Positions 33,488 through 43,027 are shown, counted from the first letter of the stretch. The stretch is 51,921 bases of DNA from Clostridiales bacterium (GCA_031263155.1 JAISGK010000103.1:1-51921), one strand, 5' to 3'. Numbers and translations are program-made. Notes: generated from the sequence alone by a model not told the origin.

Positions 33488-36412
33488 CTACCAGGTCCAT
33501 TCGCGGATGCGGCTTTGTTTGACCTTTTCCCATAGGCCTAAACCCTTTCGCCGCTCCACCTCGTTTACGGCGGCTATTGCCACCAACGCCAAACCAACGG
33601 CGAGCAAGTACACCCACCATTTCATATTAAGCCAAAACTCCGCTGTTTCACGAAAGAATACTATCGCCGGGCAAGCTATGCCAAACGCGAACCAGCGCCC
33701 AAGTTTAACGCGCATAGACGCGCAAATGGCGGCGAGCGCGCCAACAGTCACAACGGCGGCGCGAAGCAGTTGGGGGCTTGCGTAATCGCGCCCAAAATAT
33801 ATAAGAGCCGCGCATATGATAGACACAACAAAACAACCCCAATGGGAATATCGATTAAATTTCCATACGAAAATTGCGGTTACAAAAGCCCCTGCCACTA
33901 AGATTAACGGGGAGAACTCAAACAGCGGCGTTGCGGACAACATCACTGCGGACAACGGCGTTGAATTGGTAACTCTCACAAGGTCGGGAAGCCACCCCAC
34001 CCATATGGTGAGCGATAGGCAGGCAATAGCGGCGGAAACGCTTATCAACGCTTTGTCTATTTTATCCTTTCCACGAGCGCGAAGGTATTGAAGCAGATTA
34101 AGCGAAAGCAACAGCGCCGCCGCAAGGTTAATTAAGCGGTAAGGGTCAAAAACCCATTTTTGATAGTTAAATAAATCATGGCAGGCAATTAGCCAGACCG
34201 CCCTTAGGTTACTATAGCCATGGCGTTTGCGGCCTAATACAAAGGCAAGCCCGGCGCATACCGCAATGGACACGCCAATGTTGGCAATAACCTCGTTCGG
34301 CATTATATCAGGGATTGATCTGCTATACACAAACGAGCGTATGCCGACAAACACGGCAAGCGCGGCTGCCACATCGGCAAAGGTTCGTTCTCGATAATAG
34401 ATTACAAAGCACCCAATGGCGCCGAACACTATTAGCGCGATCGCCGCCTCGATCCTCGTCTCATCAATGCGGCCATAGCCGTAGCCATAGAGATTTACAA
34501 TTCCAATCCACGTTAACGCGAAAACTGAGTACGCCACAACCGCGACAATAAATGTCGCGCGCTTTGCCGTGCCTTTTTTGTGAAATAGAATAGACTCCGC
34601 AACGAGAACGGCTGTCGATACGGTTAGTGATACCGCTGGCAGAATTCCCCACGGCCACCATAAATGCTCAAAGTTGGCAGTTATCGAGTCTATAAAGACG
34701 ATCACCGAACCATAAGCGAGTACCCCGGCTATTACGCGCCTGGTTTTGCTGTCTTTATATGATAAAGCGTCAAGCAGCGCGATAGCCGCCGCCATGCCGA
34801 AGAAAAGTATCCTGCACGGCTGATTCAGGGAGAACGACCCTATAAATGCGCACATCATAAAGCCGTATGCATGTTGGATTAAACCATCACTTTGGCGGTT
34901 TGGCAGTCTGAAATTTGTGACGAGCGCGACAACCAGCGCGAACGACAGCATAATGGCTATAACGATCGCGGCGTTTGGTTCGTAAGTGGCTGTTACATAG
35001 TCCCCTTTCAACAGGTTGTATTCCAAAAAGTTGAACACAAACGCCAATAGAACATATATCCAGCGCAAAAACTTATGGGATTCGGCGAGCATCAGCGCAA
35101 TATAGACGAGGGCGATTATCCCTACCGCGACATACATATGCGGGTTGGGCAAGTTGCCATAGAATTGCGCGTAGGAAAGGGCGATTAGCAAAGAAAACGG
35201 GAATATCACATTATGGGCATAGTTTGCAACCCTGTCCCACAACGAGGCGCTGGCGCGCCTTATGTTGAAACGTGACCACAAAAACGCCGCTAGCATAAGA
35301 ACAACGTCCGCAACCACGCGCCAATCGGCGGTATGCTCATTTAAAAATATCACTCCGCTTACGGTGTGCGCCGTCCACATTGCCGCAATGGATTGAAGAG
35401 GGAAAATAAAACGCAGTTTGTTCGTCTTGGCCGCCACAGACAACGTTATAGTTATCACAATCATTGACAGGGCAAGAACGGCCCGGTACGGCCTTGCGCC
35501 GTCTATATACATAGCGCTTACAATGGCCGATATAAGCGCGCTTAACCCAAACGCCGCAAGCGAGAGCGTTATATAAAACCTGTTATCGCGAAATCTCTCC
35601 GCGCGGAACACCATAACGAATAGAACGCCCATAGCTGATACAGCCGTTGGGATTATTGGGAACAGCGCGTCCATCCTTCCAAACGCGTCGGAGAACAGCC
35701 ATAATGACAGAAAGTTTGTGCTGGTGTACGCAGCTATCCACGCCAGCGCGAGGAACAAATTGCTTCTGTACATCCGATACCCACCAAACGCGCCAAGGGT
35801 GAGTATAACAAACGGCAAAGCCGCTCTCGCGCCAAGGGATGTGCCAAGCGGCAAAACATTAAGCATTACGGCGGCAAGCGCAGCCGCCGATAGAGCGGCG
35901 GAGCCAAGCAGATAGAAGGCCCTTGCCGTGTTGGGTATAAGCAATTTCCATTCGGCAAGCGCAAACGCCGCGAAAAACACTGCCGCGCCCACCGCGATCG
36001 CGCCTATCTTCGCGCCGCTGCCCAATGTATTCCACGTTGAGGTGACAAACGCGATTTCGGCGGCGCAGATAAGCACAACGCCAAGCGCGAGTATAACAGG
36101 CACGGTGTTGACGTGCTTTTTCGGAATTGCCGGGAGAGCAGCGCTTGGCGCGGGGGCTTTGTTATTGTCGCGCACGATACCCTCGCTTTCAAGCGCCGGC
36201 GCATCAACCGGCTTTGCGGAATCGGGCGGCGAAAAACCGACGGCGGAAACAAACTCATCCCTGGAGATTCGCCCATCGTTGTAGAGTTTGAGCGCGAAAG
36301 CATTCAGCCTTTCGTTCTTACTCTTTCTCTCCTTGTAGTACAGCACGCCAAAGGCTATCGCAAGCACAGGCGACGCTAGAAGGATAATCGCGAGTATGAC
36401 AAGGAGTTCCAT
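33488..36412 (-). CDS. Giant polytopic membrane protein (DUF2157/DUF2339-like)
   Basis: A 974-aa protein with a leading membrane helix, a short cytoplasmic SHOCT-like motif (KLYNDGRISRDEFVSAVGFS, about 43-62), a Pro/Ala linker and then some 25 membrane helices. Layout resembles the DUF2157 or DUF2339 families of large membrane proteins of unknown function. Base composition is like that of its neighbours. The start ATG has GGAG eight nt upstream. It is cotranscribed with the 190-aa membrane protein. No catalytic residues could be identified by eye. Confidence 0.7.
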   Translation of the reverse strand: MELLVILAIILLASPVLAIAFGVLYYKERKSKNERLNAFALKLYNDGRISRDEFVSAVGFSPPDSAKPVDAPALESEGIVRDNNKAPAPSAALPAIPKKHVNTVPVILALGVVLICAAEIAFVTSTWNTLGSGAKIGAIAVGAAVFFAAFALAEWKLLIPNTARAFYLLGSAALSAAALAAVMLNVLPLGTSLGARAALPFVILTLGAFGGYRMYRSNLFLALAWIAAYTSTNFLSLWLFSDAFGRMDALFPIIPTAVSAMGVLFVMVFRAERFRDNRFYITLSLAAFGLSALISAIVSAMYIDGARPYRAVLALSMIVITITLSVAAKTNKLRFIFPLQSIAAMWTAHTVSGVIFLNEHTADWRVVADVVLMLAAFLWSRFNIRRASASLWDRVANYAHNVIFPFSLLIALSYAQFYGNLPNPHMYVAVGIIALVYIALMLAESHKFLRWIYVLLAFVFNFLEYNLLKGDYVTATYEPNAAIVIAIMLSFALVVALVTNFRLPNRQSDGLIQHAYGFMMCAFIGSFSLNQPCRILFFGMAAAIALLDALSYKDSKTRRVIAGVLAYGSVIVFIDSITANFEHLWWPWGILPAVSLTVSTAVLVAESILFHKKGTAKRATFIVAVVAYSVFALTWIGIVNLYGYGYGRIDETRIEAAIALIVFGAIGCFVIYYRERTFADVAAALAVFVGIRSFVYSRSIPDIMPNEVIANIGVSIAVCAGLAFVLGRKRHGYSNLRAVWLIACHDLFNYQKWVFDPYRLINLAAALLLSLNLLQYLRARGKDKIDKALISVSAAIACLSLTIWVGWLPDLVRVTNSTPLSAVMLSATPLFEFSPLILVAGAFVTAIFVWKFNRYSHWGCFVVSIICAALIYFGRDYASPQLLRAAVVTVGALAAICASMRVKLGRWFAFGIACPAIVFFRETAEFWLNMKWWVYLLAVGLALVAIAAVNEVERRKGLGLWEKVKQSRIREWTW

Positions 36413-36558
36413 AAGTTAATCTCCATTCGGGGGAATGTGTCTGATAAGTTTTTGAGTTCCTGCGCAGCTTACAGCGATCGTTATTTACAGCTTGCCTGAT
36501 ACGGGTAACAGCTTTAATCTTTGACCACATTTATTGTGATTTTGCATGATTATATCAC

Positions 36559-36587
36559 TTAATATTATTAAATTAAAGTGCTATAAT
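36559..36587 (+). promoter_or_regulatory. Promoter of the HD-domain gene
   Basis: TTAATA (36559-36564), 17 nt, TATAAT (36582-36587). Confidence 0.6.
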
Positions 36588-36629
36588 GGTGATGCAGAAA
36601 TTATTCATGGAGAAAGTGAGCCAAATGAA

Positions 36630-37310
36630 ATGACAGATTTTATCTCCATCGAGAACTATATGCTTGAGAATATGCGCGACAGCGCGCACGACCAAGAACA
36701 TGTTTATCGGGTGCTGAACTACGCGCTGGATATTGCGAGAAGTGAGCAGGGCGTTGACTATGACGTGCTTGTGACGGCGTGTTTACTGCACGACATAGGC
36801 AGAGCGGAGCAGCTTGAGAACTCCGCGCTTGACCACGCGGAGGTTGGCGCGATCAAGGCGGAGCGTTGGTTGCTTGCTAATGGATTTGCCCCGGAATTTT
36901 CTGCGCAGGTGTGCGAGTGCATACGCTCGCACCGCTTTCGCTCAAATTCACAAGCGCGAAGCATTGAGGCGAAAATACTGTTTGATGCCGATAAAGTAGA
37001 CGTTTGCGGCGCAATCGGAATAGCGAGAACGCTGTTCTATGGCGCGTTGGTCGCCAGACCGTTGTACACACTGACTAATGGCGTGGTGTCCGATGGAGCC
37101 GACAATAGAGATTCCGTTTTTGGTGAGTACAAGTTCAAGCTGGAAAAATTGTACGGTCGTTTCCATACTGCTCGCGGCGCGGCATTGGCTGGGTCGCGTC
37201 AGGCGAACGCGGTTAGCGCATACAACAATATGCTTACCGAAGCGCGGGAATGTTATGCGAACGGGAAAGCCGAACGCCGGCGCCTTGGATTTATCTTGAG
37301 CAAAACTTAA
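36630..37310 (+). CDS. HD-domain phosphohydrolase
   Basis: A 226-aa predicted metal-dependent phosphohydrolase. The HD signature residues are visible: His in HDQEHVYRV, the paired His-Asp in CLLHDIGR, DHAEVG, IRSHRFR and Asp in FDADKVD. This resembles uncharacterised HD proteins that act on nucleotides. The open frame begins at 36546, upstream of the promoter -10 box, so ATG at 36630 (MTDFISIENY) is preferred; an AGTGAG motif lies about ten nt upstream. It stands alone and is followed by a strong hairpin. Substrate unknown. Confidence 0.8.
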   Translation: MTDFISIENYMLENMRDSAHDQEHVYRVLNYALDIARSEQGVDYDVLVTACLLHDIGRAEQLENSALDHAEVGAIKAERWLLANGFAPEFSAQVCECIRSHRFRSNSQARSIEAKILFDADKVDVCGAIGIARTLFYGALVARPLYTLTNGVVSDGADNRDSVFGEYKFKLEKLYGRFHTARGAALAGSRQANAVSAYNNMLTEARECYANGKAERRRLGFILSKT

Positions 37311-37347
37311 CCCGCCTCAACGGTTTTTTTATTTCCGTTGGGGCGGG
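37311..37347 (+). terminator. Hairpin after the HD-domain gene
   Basis: CCCGCCTCAACGG / CCGTTGGGGCGGG (13 bp, one G-U) with a T-rich loop, directly after the stop codon. The T-run is in the loop rather than after the stem. Bases 37348-37475 hold no supported gene. Confidence 0.6.
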
Positions 37348-37475
37348 TATGTGTTGAGCGGGTTAAGGCTGGGCTAATTATCTGATTTTCACGCCAGTGA
37401 TTTTCCGTGTCCATCTTCCTCAATAATTGTAAAGCCGCGCACAACACGCACATCAATTATACCTTCAAACCGATG

Positions 37476-37748
37476 CTATAACACGTCGCTGTGCGTCCCC
37501 GTTCTGGTCAAATACAAAATCAGTCCATCGCCCGCGACTTCATAAATCAAAAGCCAGTTGGGAGTGATATGGCACTCACGATGCCCATCATAATTCCCTG
37601 TCAGAGCGTGGTCACGATATTTTTGCGGAAGTGGCTGCTCGGCGCACAATATCTCAAGCACTTCTTCCAGCAGTCCAATATCGTAACCACGCTTTTTCAC
37701 AAGTTTATAGTCCTTTTTGAATCTCGTGGAATAATTAATCGTCAGCAT
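37476..37748 (-). CDS. yafQ: YafQ/RelE-family mRNA interferase toxin
   Basis: A 90-aa ribosome-dependent endoribonuclease of the RelE superfamily, YafQ type. Motifs: YSTRFKKDYKLVKKRGYD at the N-terminus, LPQKYRDHALTGNYDGHRECHI, WLLIYEV and the C-terminal TRTGTHSDVL with the catalytic-region histidine. Length is normal. Its start overlaps the end of the antitoxin gene by 14 nt, the usual arrangement. The toxin looks intact. After the TAG stop the same frame continues for 28 codons, which is probably chance. Confidence 0.92.
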   Translation of the reverse strand: MLTINYSTRFKKDYKLVKKRGYDIGLLEEVLEILCAEQPLPQKYRDHALTGNYDGHRECHITPNWLLIYEVAGDGLILYLTRTGTHSDVL

Positions 37749-38007
37749 TCAAGTCCTCCATGAGTTCCTTGACGCTGTTAAATGGTCCTCTTAAATTGCG
37801 CTTTAGCCTGACATCTTCCATCGCCGCAAGCGTTTCAGCATTAGGAGTTTCAAGACGCATTTCAAAGGGTATGCCATTTGACCGGACGGTTTGACGTAAA
37901 AATACGGTGAGCGCGGTGGACATATTCAGCCCAAGCTCGTTGAATATTCCCTCGGCCTGTTTTTTCAAATCCTCATCAATTCGGATATTCAGATTAGTAG
38001 TTGCCAT
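37735..38007 (-). CDS. dinJ: RelB/DinJ-family antitoxin
   Basis: A 90-aa ribbon-helix-helix antitoxin. The N-terminal DNA-binding part reads TTNLNIRIDEDLKKQAEGIF and NMSTALTVFLRQTV; the C-terminal part (RLETPNAETLAAMEDV and on) wraps the toxin. GGAGG lies nine nt upstream of ATG. The promoter at 38032-38060 should be autorepressed by the DinJ-YafQ complex, as in the family. First gene of the pair. Confidence 0.92.
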   Translation of the reverse strand: MATTNLNIRIDEDLKKQAEGIFNELGLNMSTALTVFLRQTVRSNGIPFEMRLETPNAETLAAMEDVRLKRNLRGPFNSVKELMEDLNADD

Positions 38008-38031
38008 GATGATTCATCTCCTCCCACTCAT

Positions 38032-38060
38032 AGAATATCCAAAAAGCTCAGAAGTGTCAA
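38032..38060 (-). promoter_or_regulatory. Promoter of dinJ-yafQ
   Basis: Minus strand TTGACA (38060-38055), 17 nt, TATTCT (38037-38032), about 25 nt before the dinJ ATG. Confidence 0.7.
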
Positions 38061-38096
38061 TACAACAAATATTATATTCGTTACATAGTCATTACA

Positions 38097-38131
38097 AAAA
38101 GCAGTCTGTGAAACCTCACAGACTGCTTTTA
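38097..38131. terminator. Bidirectional terminator-like hairpin
   Basis: Stem AAAAGCAGTCTGTGA / TCACAGACTGCTTTT with a 4-nt loop; A-run and T-run on either side suit both directions. It separates dinJ-yafQ from pyrB. The rest of 38008-38374 holds the two promoters listed and no gene. Confidence 0.75.
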
Positions 38132-38302
38132 TCTCATTCCGAGCGCTAGAGCATACCCGTTTCACACGCGCCATAATCAGAGTTAAAGGAAAAAAATACC
38201 TTAAATGTAGTTTGCCAGAAGGGATTGTAATATAAGAGAAACAGTAGTATAGTAATAGATGGGATTTGTAGAATTAAATCGAAAATGATGTTTATGTGTG
38301 TT

Positions 38303-38331
38303 TTGCAAGCCAGGCGGCTTTAGTGTATAGT
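38303..38331 (+). promoter_or_regulatory. Promoter of pyrB-pyrI
   Basis: TTGCAA (38303-38308), 17 nt, TATAGT (38326-38331). The leader is only about 36 nt, leaving no room for a PyrR attenuator. Confidence 0.65.
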
Positions 38332-38374
38332 AGGTATTATGAGTATCATAACATACACACGCTTGGGAGGTACT

Positions 38375-39325
38375 ATGCGACACCTTATTGAATCCACAGA
38401 CATGTCCGCGCAAGAAGTAACCGATTTGATTGACCTGGCGATAGAGATAGACGCGAACCCGCAGGGTTACGCGGACAGGTGCAAAGGCAAAATAATGGCG
38501 TCGCTGTTTTATGAGCCAAGCACGAGAACACGTCTATCATTTGAGTCGGCCATGCTGTCGTTAGGCGGACAGGTCGTTGGCTTTGCCAGCGAGTCGAGCA
38601 GTTCCGCCACTAAAGGAGAAAGCCTTGCCGACACTATTCGCGTTGTTTCGAACTATTCAGATATTGCTGTAATACGGCACCCTAAAGAAGGGTCGGCGTT
38701 AATGGCGTCACAATTTTCTCTCATTCCCGTTATCAACGCTGGTGATGGTGGGCATGAACATCCTACTCAAACATTGACAGATTTGCTGACCATTTACTCC
38801 GTAAAGGGTAAACTAAGCGAGTTGACAATAGGTTTTTGCGGCGATTTAAAATTTGGACGCACTGTTCACTCTCTTATAAAAGCTCTTTCGCGCTATGCCG
38901 ACAACAGGTATGTGCTTGTGTCACCATTTGAATTGCGCCCGCCAGACTATATCTACACCATATTACGCGAGAATAAACGCAAAACAGTAAGCGACGAACG
39001 CCTGGACGATCATATGCGCGATTTGGATATACTCTACATGACGCGAGTGCAGCGCGAACGCTTTTTTAACGAAGAGGATTATGTGCGGCTTAAGGACAGC
39101 TATATTTTGGACACTGCCAAAATGCGATTGGCCAAGCCCGATATGGCGGTGCTGCACCCACTGCCCAGGGTAAATGAAATAGCCCCTGAAGTTGACAAAG
39201 ACCCGCGCGCGAAATATTTTGAACAGGTTCGTTACGGCAAATTAATTCGCATGGCGTTGATTATTAAATTGTTGAGCGCGCCTGTCGGGAGGCCGATTGA
39301 TGCTTACGATACACAGTATAGATAA
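38375..39325 (+). CDS. pyrB: Aspartate carbamoyltransferase catalytic subunit
   Basis: Condenses carbamoyl phosphate with aspartate, the committed step of pyrimidine synthesis. The 316-aa protein has the carbamoyl-phosphate motif [16 protein letters not shown], the loop [13 protein letters not shown], the [14 protein letters not shown] segment and the aspartate-site [15 protein letters not shown] lies just before ATG at 38375, so the frame extension to 38339 is not used. pyrI starts inside its last 26 nt, so both subunits are made together. Confidence 0.96.
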   Translation: MRHLIESTDMSAQEVTDLIDLAIEIDANPQGYADRCKGKIMASLFYEPSTRTRLSFESAMLSLGGQVVGFASESSSSATKGESLADTIRVVSNYSDIAVIRHPKEGSALMASQFSLIPVINAGDGGHEHPTQTLTDLLTIYSVKGKLSELTIGFCGDLKFGRTVHSLIKALSRYADNRYVLVSPFELRPPDYIYTILRENKRKTVSDERLDDHMRDLDILYMTRVQRERFFNEEDYVRLKDSYILDTAKMRLAKPDMAVLHPLPRVNEIAPEVDKDPRAKYFEQVRYGKLIRMALIIKLLSAPVGRPIDAYDTQYR

Positions 39326-39719
39326 GGGCGTCGTGATTGATCATATAAAGGTCGGCGGCGCGATGGACATTTATCATCACCTGGGATTGGACAAACTTGA
39401 TTGCAGCGTTGCGATAATAATGAACGCGCGTAGTGAAAAACTGGGCAAAAAAGATATTATTAAAATAGAAGACAGGATAGACCTGGACCTCGACGTGTTG
39501 GGTTATATGGATGCCAACGCCACAGTAAACATCATAGAGGACGGAGTTATTACCCACAAGCTCAAGCTGTCGTTGCCAGACACCTTGGTCGATGTTATAA
39601 AATGCAAAAACCCTCGGTGCATCACCAGCATAGAGAGGGGCATAAGCCATATTTTTAATCTGCGCGATGGGCGGCATAAGATATACCGCTGCGCCTATTG
39701 CGAGCAAGAGCATAAATAA
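39300..39719 (+). CDS. pyrI: Aspartate carbamoyltransferase regulatory subunit
   Basis: The allosteric subunit that binds ATP/CTP and forms the holoenzyme with PyrB. The 139-aa protein has an N-terminal nucleotide-binding domain ([20 protein letters not shown]) and a C-terminal zinc domain with four cysteines (CKNPRC and CAYC). ATG at 39300 has GGGAGG seven nt upstream. Presence of pyrI implies allosteric control of the pathway, seen in a subset of Clostridia. Confidence 0.95.
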   Translation: MLTIHSIDKGVVIDHIKVGGAMDIYHHLGLDKLDCSVAIIMNARSEKLGKKDIIKIEDRIDLDLDVLGYMDANATVNIIEDGVITHKLKLSLPDTLVDVIKCKNPRCITSIERGISHIFNLRDGRHKIYRCAYCEQEHK

Positions 39720-39840
39720 CGAAACGCCGTGATGTAAAGCAGTATAGAAGGTCCTTACATATTTTGTTTTTTTTGGTACACCATAAATAAGAGAATTTTC
39801 TTGTGCAACGATCCGGTTAACGAATTTAGAGGTGAGCCAA

Positions 39841-42804
39841 ATGATATGCCCAAACTGTGGCGCCGATAGTGACGGCCCATTATGCCGCGTATGCGGCGCG
39901 AAAATGCCGACAAGGGATAGTCAACCCACGCGCGGGGAGTCTGCCGCAAACGGAGCGGGAGCGTTTGGCGCGCGCATGGATTATGGTCGGAGTTCAAACC
40001 CTTATGCTCCGCAGACCGGCGGTTCGGCAAGCTTTGCTAACCCACAAGGCGGGGGGAGCGTTGCGCCCCCAGGCAACTTGTCACAGCCGGGCGCGATGCA
40101 GAAACCCATCAGCTCTTGGCATACTCCGCGAGCGCTACAATCAAGCGGGCAAACCTATAATACAGTGCCGCCGCGTTCGCCTAACCAGCCGCAACCCGTT
40201 CAGCCTTACGGTAGTCCATTAAACAGTCAGCCGCCGGAGCTGGGGCATGGTCAGCCTATGCCCCCCAGCGCCGCGCCATCAGGCGAAAATCAAATGAATG
40301 TTAATCCGCGCGTCTCAAGTGGCGCGATGGATATGGGTTCTCCATATCAGCCCACAGGGCAGCCGCAACAAAACTTTACGCAGCCAAATGTGACTCAGCA
40401 GCAAGGGTTTCAACCTAGTCCACCGCAGCAACAAGGGTTTCAGCCCGGTCTACCGCAACAACAAGGGTTTCAACCTAGTCCAGCACAGCAGCAAGGGTTT
40501 CAGCCCAGCCCACCACAGCAGCAAGGGTTTCAACCCGGTTCACCGCAACAACAAGGGTTTCAACCCAGCCCGGCACAACAACAAGGGTTTCAACCTAGTC
40601 CAGCACAGCAGCAAGGGTTTCAGCCCGGTCCACCGCAACAACAAGGGTTTCAGCCCAGCCCACCACAGCAACAAGGGTTTCAACCTAACCAAGCATATCA
40701 ATGGTTGCCGCAGGAGATAAATGGCGGGCAAGACTTTAATGGGCAGAACGCGCCCGCCGCGCCTCCTGGCAATTCGCCCATTAGCGCAAACCCGGAGAGA
40801 ACAATGCCATCCAACGCGTTTGCGACAGGGACAGTCGGATTGCCTCCGATGGGGCAGCCAATGGATACGTATCAACAGGGTTCACCACTTAATAACCCTA
40901 TGTCGCCTAATTCTTCGCATGTTGCGTCGTATGGTCAAAACACCAATCCGATGGGGCAAACCTTGCCTCCCGTTGGCGTTAGTCAGCATGGAATGAACTC
41001 GCAAGGTTTTTCTCAACAAGGGACCAATCCACATAGGTTTGCCGCGCAGGGTATAAATTTTCAAAGCGCGGAGCCTCAAGGAGTAAATCCGCAAGGTTTT
41101 CAACAGCAGGAAATAAACATGCCGCCCTCACCCGGGCAGATACCCGATGATTGGCGATCGGCAAACACTATTGCGAACACCCTCCCTAATCCGCATATAA
41201 ACCAAGGAGGCTATAGCCACGATGGCTACGGCAATTCCTCCGCGACATTTTCTCAGGAACAGCAGAGACAGCCGCGTCGCCGCAGAAAACAAGCGGTGGA
41301 TGAGGATTACGATGATGAGGAAGATGAGAACGAGGCAAGGCGAGGCCCAACCAAGGGATTTTTTAACCGGAACAAACGAGACGAAGAGGACGATGATGAC
41401 GAGGATTACGACGACTATGACGATGATGACGAATACGACTCAGAGCCTATGAGCATGGGCAAAAAAATTGCCATAGGCGCGATCATTCTCGTATGTGTAG
41501 TAGCGTTAACCTTCCTTTTTGCCACCTTGTTTAAAAATCAGTTTGCGGAAATGTTCGGCGGGGGAGTATCAGAGTCGCCTATGGAAGAAGGAATCAACAG
41601 CGCCGATGATGAGTCTGAAGGGACTGTCGCGAGAACTGACGGAGAGACTGTTAACGTGGCGAAGGTAAACACGTTGTCACGCAGCGCTCGTAGTTTTGTA
41701 TATGATGGTATGGTAGCGTATGCCCACCCTGGCGGAGGGGTATATGTTATGACAAACGATTATGAAGACGTCACGAAAGTATCCGATGAAGAAGCTTCCC
41801 AGGTGTACCTTAACGACGATTGGTGCTATTATGAAACGGCGGACGGAATTTTCCGCATGTATTTAGACGGTAATGGCGACCCACAGCAGATAGTGTATGA
41901 GGATTATTCCGAGTGGGCGCCATTTTATGTATATGATGGTTATGTGTATTACGCGCGATTAACCAGAGACGATGACGATTATGAATATTGGAGTGTCTGC
42001 CGGATCGACGAGGATGCGGCTGAAAATAACGATCTGGCGGACACCAATGTACGAATTCTGGAGAGGATCAACAAGAATTTCATCATGAATTCCTCCAGCA
42101 TATTTACATATAGCGACGTATTGTACGACGATGATCTTAGGGACAACGACGATGCGACCGCCATAAAAATGCTGGATGATGAAATATACCAACCAGGTTT
42201 GGCGGAAGACGTCGCTCAGGATATCGTCGATGTTTTTTATACAAATATAAGTGTGGAAAAGACCTATGCCGTAGCCCGTATTTATATGGATAAACTTACC
42301 GCCACAAACACGGATGGGGTTATCGTTACACTTACGGAAGAGGACGAAGTTAAACAATTGCTGATATATGAAGATGAAAGCGAATCGGCGTACACCGCGC
42401 TTAACACCTACACTGGCCCAGACGACGCCAAGCTAATGTTGATCATGCAGACCGATGGCAAAATGAAAATGCTGCGAAAAGAACCGGGCGAGTCATCTAC
42501 TACTGTTATTACCAATATCGAGCCGGATGTATATACAATTACCGGCGATGTGTTTTATTATTTTACCAAGGATAGCGGCGTTACCACGCTGCGCTATTAC
42601 GACTTGGAATCGCTGGTTGATGAAAAGATATGCGACTTGACCGATTATGACATATATTTGGGAGACTTGGTAGACGAGGGGAATTTATACTTTGATGGCG
42701 TCAAGTATGATTATTATGTGTGTTACGCGGGCTATAAATTTTACTTTGATGGCGACGCGGAAGAGGTAGACCGAACTACGGGAGATATTACCGAGTTGAG
42801 CTAA
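39841..42804 (+). CDS. Zinc-ribbon, Gln/Pro-repeat membrane protein with large extracytoplasmic domain
   Basis: A 987-aa protein of unknown function. Order: N-terminal zinc ribbon (MICPNCGADSDGPLCRVCGA), a 460-residue low-complexity Gln/Pro/Gly/Asn region, ten perfect-length 10-residue repeats around QQQGFQPSPP (about 186-285), a basic patch (RQPRRRRKQ), an acidic Asp/Glu patch (about 482-530), one membrane helix (about 545-567, IAIGAIILVCVVALTFLF) and about 420 residues outside with repeated Tyr-Asp-Gly motifs (FVYDGMVAYAHPGG, FYVYDGYVYYARL), like DUF5050-type beta-propeller repeats. The start is ATG at 39841, six nt after GAGGTG; GTG at 39832 is inside that site. Confidence 0.8.
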   Translation: MICPNCGADSDGPLCRVCGAKMPTRDSQPTRGESAANGAGAFGARMDYGRSSNPYAPQTGGSASFANPQGGGSVAPPGNLSQPGAMQKPISSWHTPRALQSSGQTYNTVPPRSPNQPQPVQPYGSPLNSQPPELGHGQPMPPSAAPSGENQMNVNPRVSSGAMDMGSPYQPTGQPQQNFTQPNVTQQQGFQPSPPQQQGFQPGLPQQQGFQPSPAQQQGFQPSPPQQQGFQPGSPQQQGFQPSPAQQQGFQPSPAQQQGFQPGPPQQQGFQPSPPQQQGFQPNQAYQWLPQEINGGQDFNGQNAPAAPPGNSPISANPERTMPSNAFATGTVGLPPMGQPMDTYQQGSPLNNPMSPNSSHVASYGQNTNPMGQTLPPVGVSQHGMNSQGFSQQGTNPHRFAAQGINFQSAEPQGVNPQGFQQQEINMPPSPGQIPDDWRSANTIANTLPNPHINQGGYSHDGYGNSSATFSQEQQRQPRRRRKQAVDEDYDDEEDENEARRGPTKGFFNRNKRDEEDDDDEDYDDYDDDDEYDSEPMSMGKKIAIGAIILVCVVALTFLFATLFKNQFAEMFGGGVSESPMEEGINSADDESEGTVARTDGETVNVAKVNTLSRSARSFVYDGMVAYAHPGGGVYVMTNDYEDVTKVSDEEASQVYLNDDWCYYETADGIFRMYLDGNGDPQQIVYEDYSEWAPFYVYDGYVYYARLTRDDDDYEYWSVCRIDEDAAENNDLADTNVRILERINKNFIMNSSSIFTYSDVLYDDDLRDNDDATAIKMLDDEIYQPGLAEDVAQDIVDVFYTNISVEKTYAVARIYMDKLTATNTDGVIVTLTEEDEVKQLLIYEDESESAYTALNTYTGPDDAKLMLIMQTDGKMKMLRKEPGESSTTVITNIEPDVYTITGDVFYYFTKDSGVTTLRYYDLESLVDEKICDLTDYDIYLGDLVDEGNLYFDGVKYDYYVCYAGYKFYFDGDAEEVDRTTGDITELS
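40396..40695 (+). repeat. 30-bp tandem repeat, ten copies
   Basis: Ten units of 30 bp encoding QQQGFQP-xxP/A. Units differ at third positions (cag/caa, cct/ccc, agt/agc/ggt), showing old duplications with constraint on the protein. Copies begin at 40396 and every 30 bp after. Confidence 0.95.
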
Positions 42805-42824
42805 TACAAACAAGGATGTTTTGT

Positions 42825-42850
42825 GACCGCGTTTTACACGGTCCTTTTTT
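42825..42850 (+). terminator. Intrinsic terminator of the zinc-ribbon gene
   Basis: Short stem GACCG / CGGTC followed by CTTTTTT. Confidence 0.6.
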
Positions 42851-42899
42851 GTCGCTTTTATCTTCTCTAAACGAGCGTTTTCACAAAAGGGTTTTGATC

Positions 42900-43027
42900 T
42901 CGTAGGGGCGCGCAGTGCGCGCCCACGCGTTTTATAGGCCATCGCCCGGTTATTCGATATTGGTGTAGGTGTAGGTTCTCGGCAATCGCCCGGCTACCTC
43001 ACGGGCGCGCACTGCGCGCCCCTACGA
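42900..43027. repeat. MITE-like element with 25-bp perfect terminal inverted repeats
   Basis: The left arm 42900-42924 is the exact reverse complement of 43003-43027 (outer part TCGTAGGGGCGCGC / GCGCGCCCCTACGA). Each arm is itself a palindrome around GGGCGCGC-GCGCGCCC. The interior holds two ATCGCCCGG direct repeats. The outer sequence is shared with the palindrome at 92-226. Confidence 0.85.

Noticed and set aside
37311-37347. Attenuator of dinJ-yafQ
   Set aside because: It lies beyond the 3' end of that operon and fits better as the end of the HD-domain gene.
40396-40695. CRISPR-like regular repeats
   Set aside because: Units are contiguous, with no spacers, and encode a continuous Gln/Pro-rich protein.
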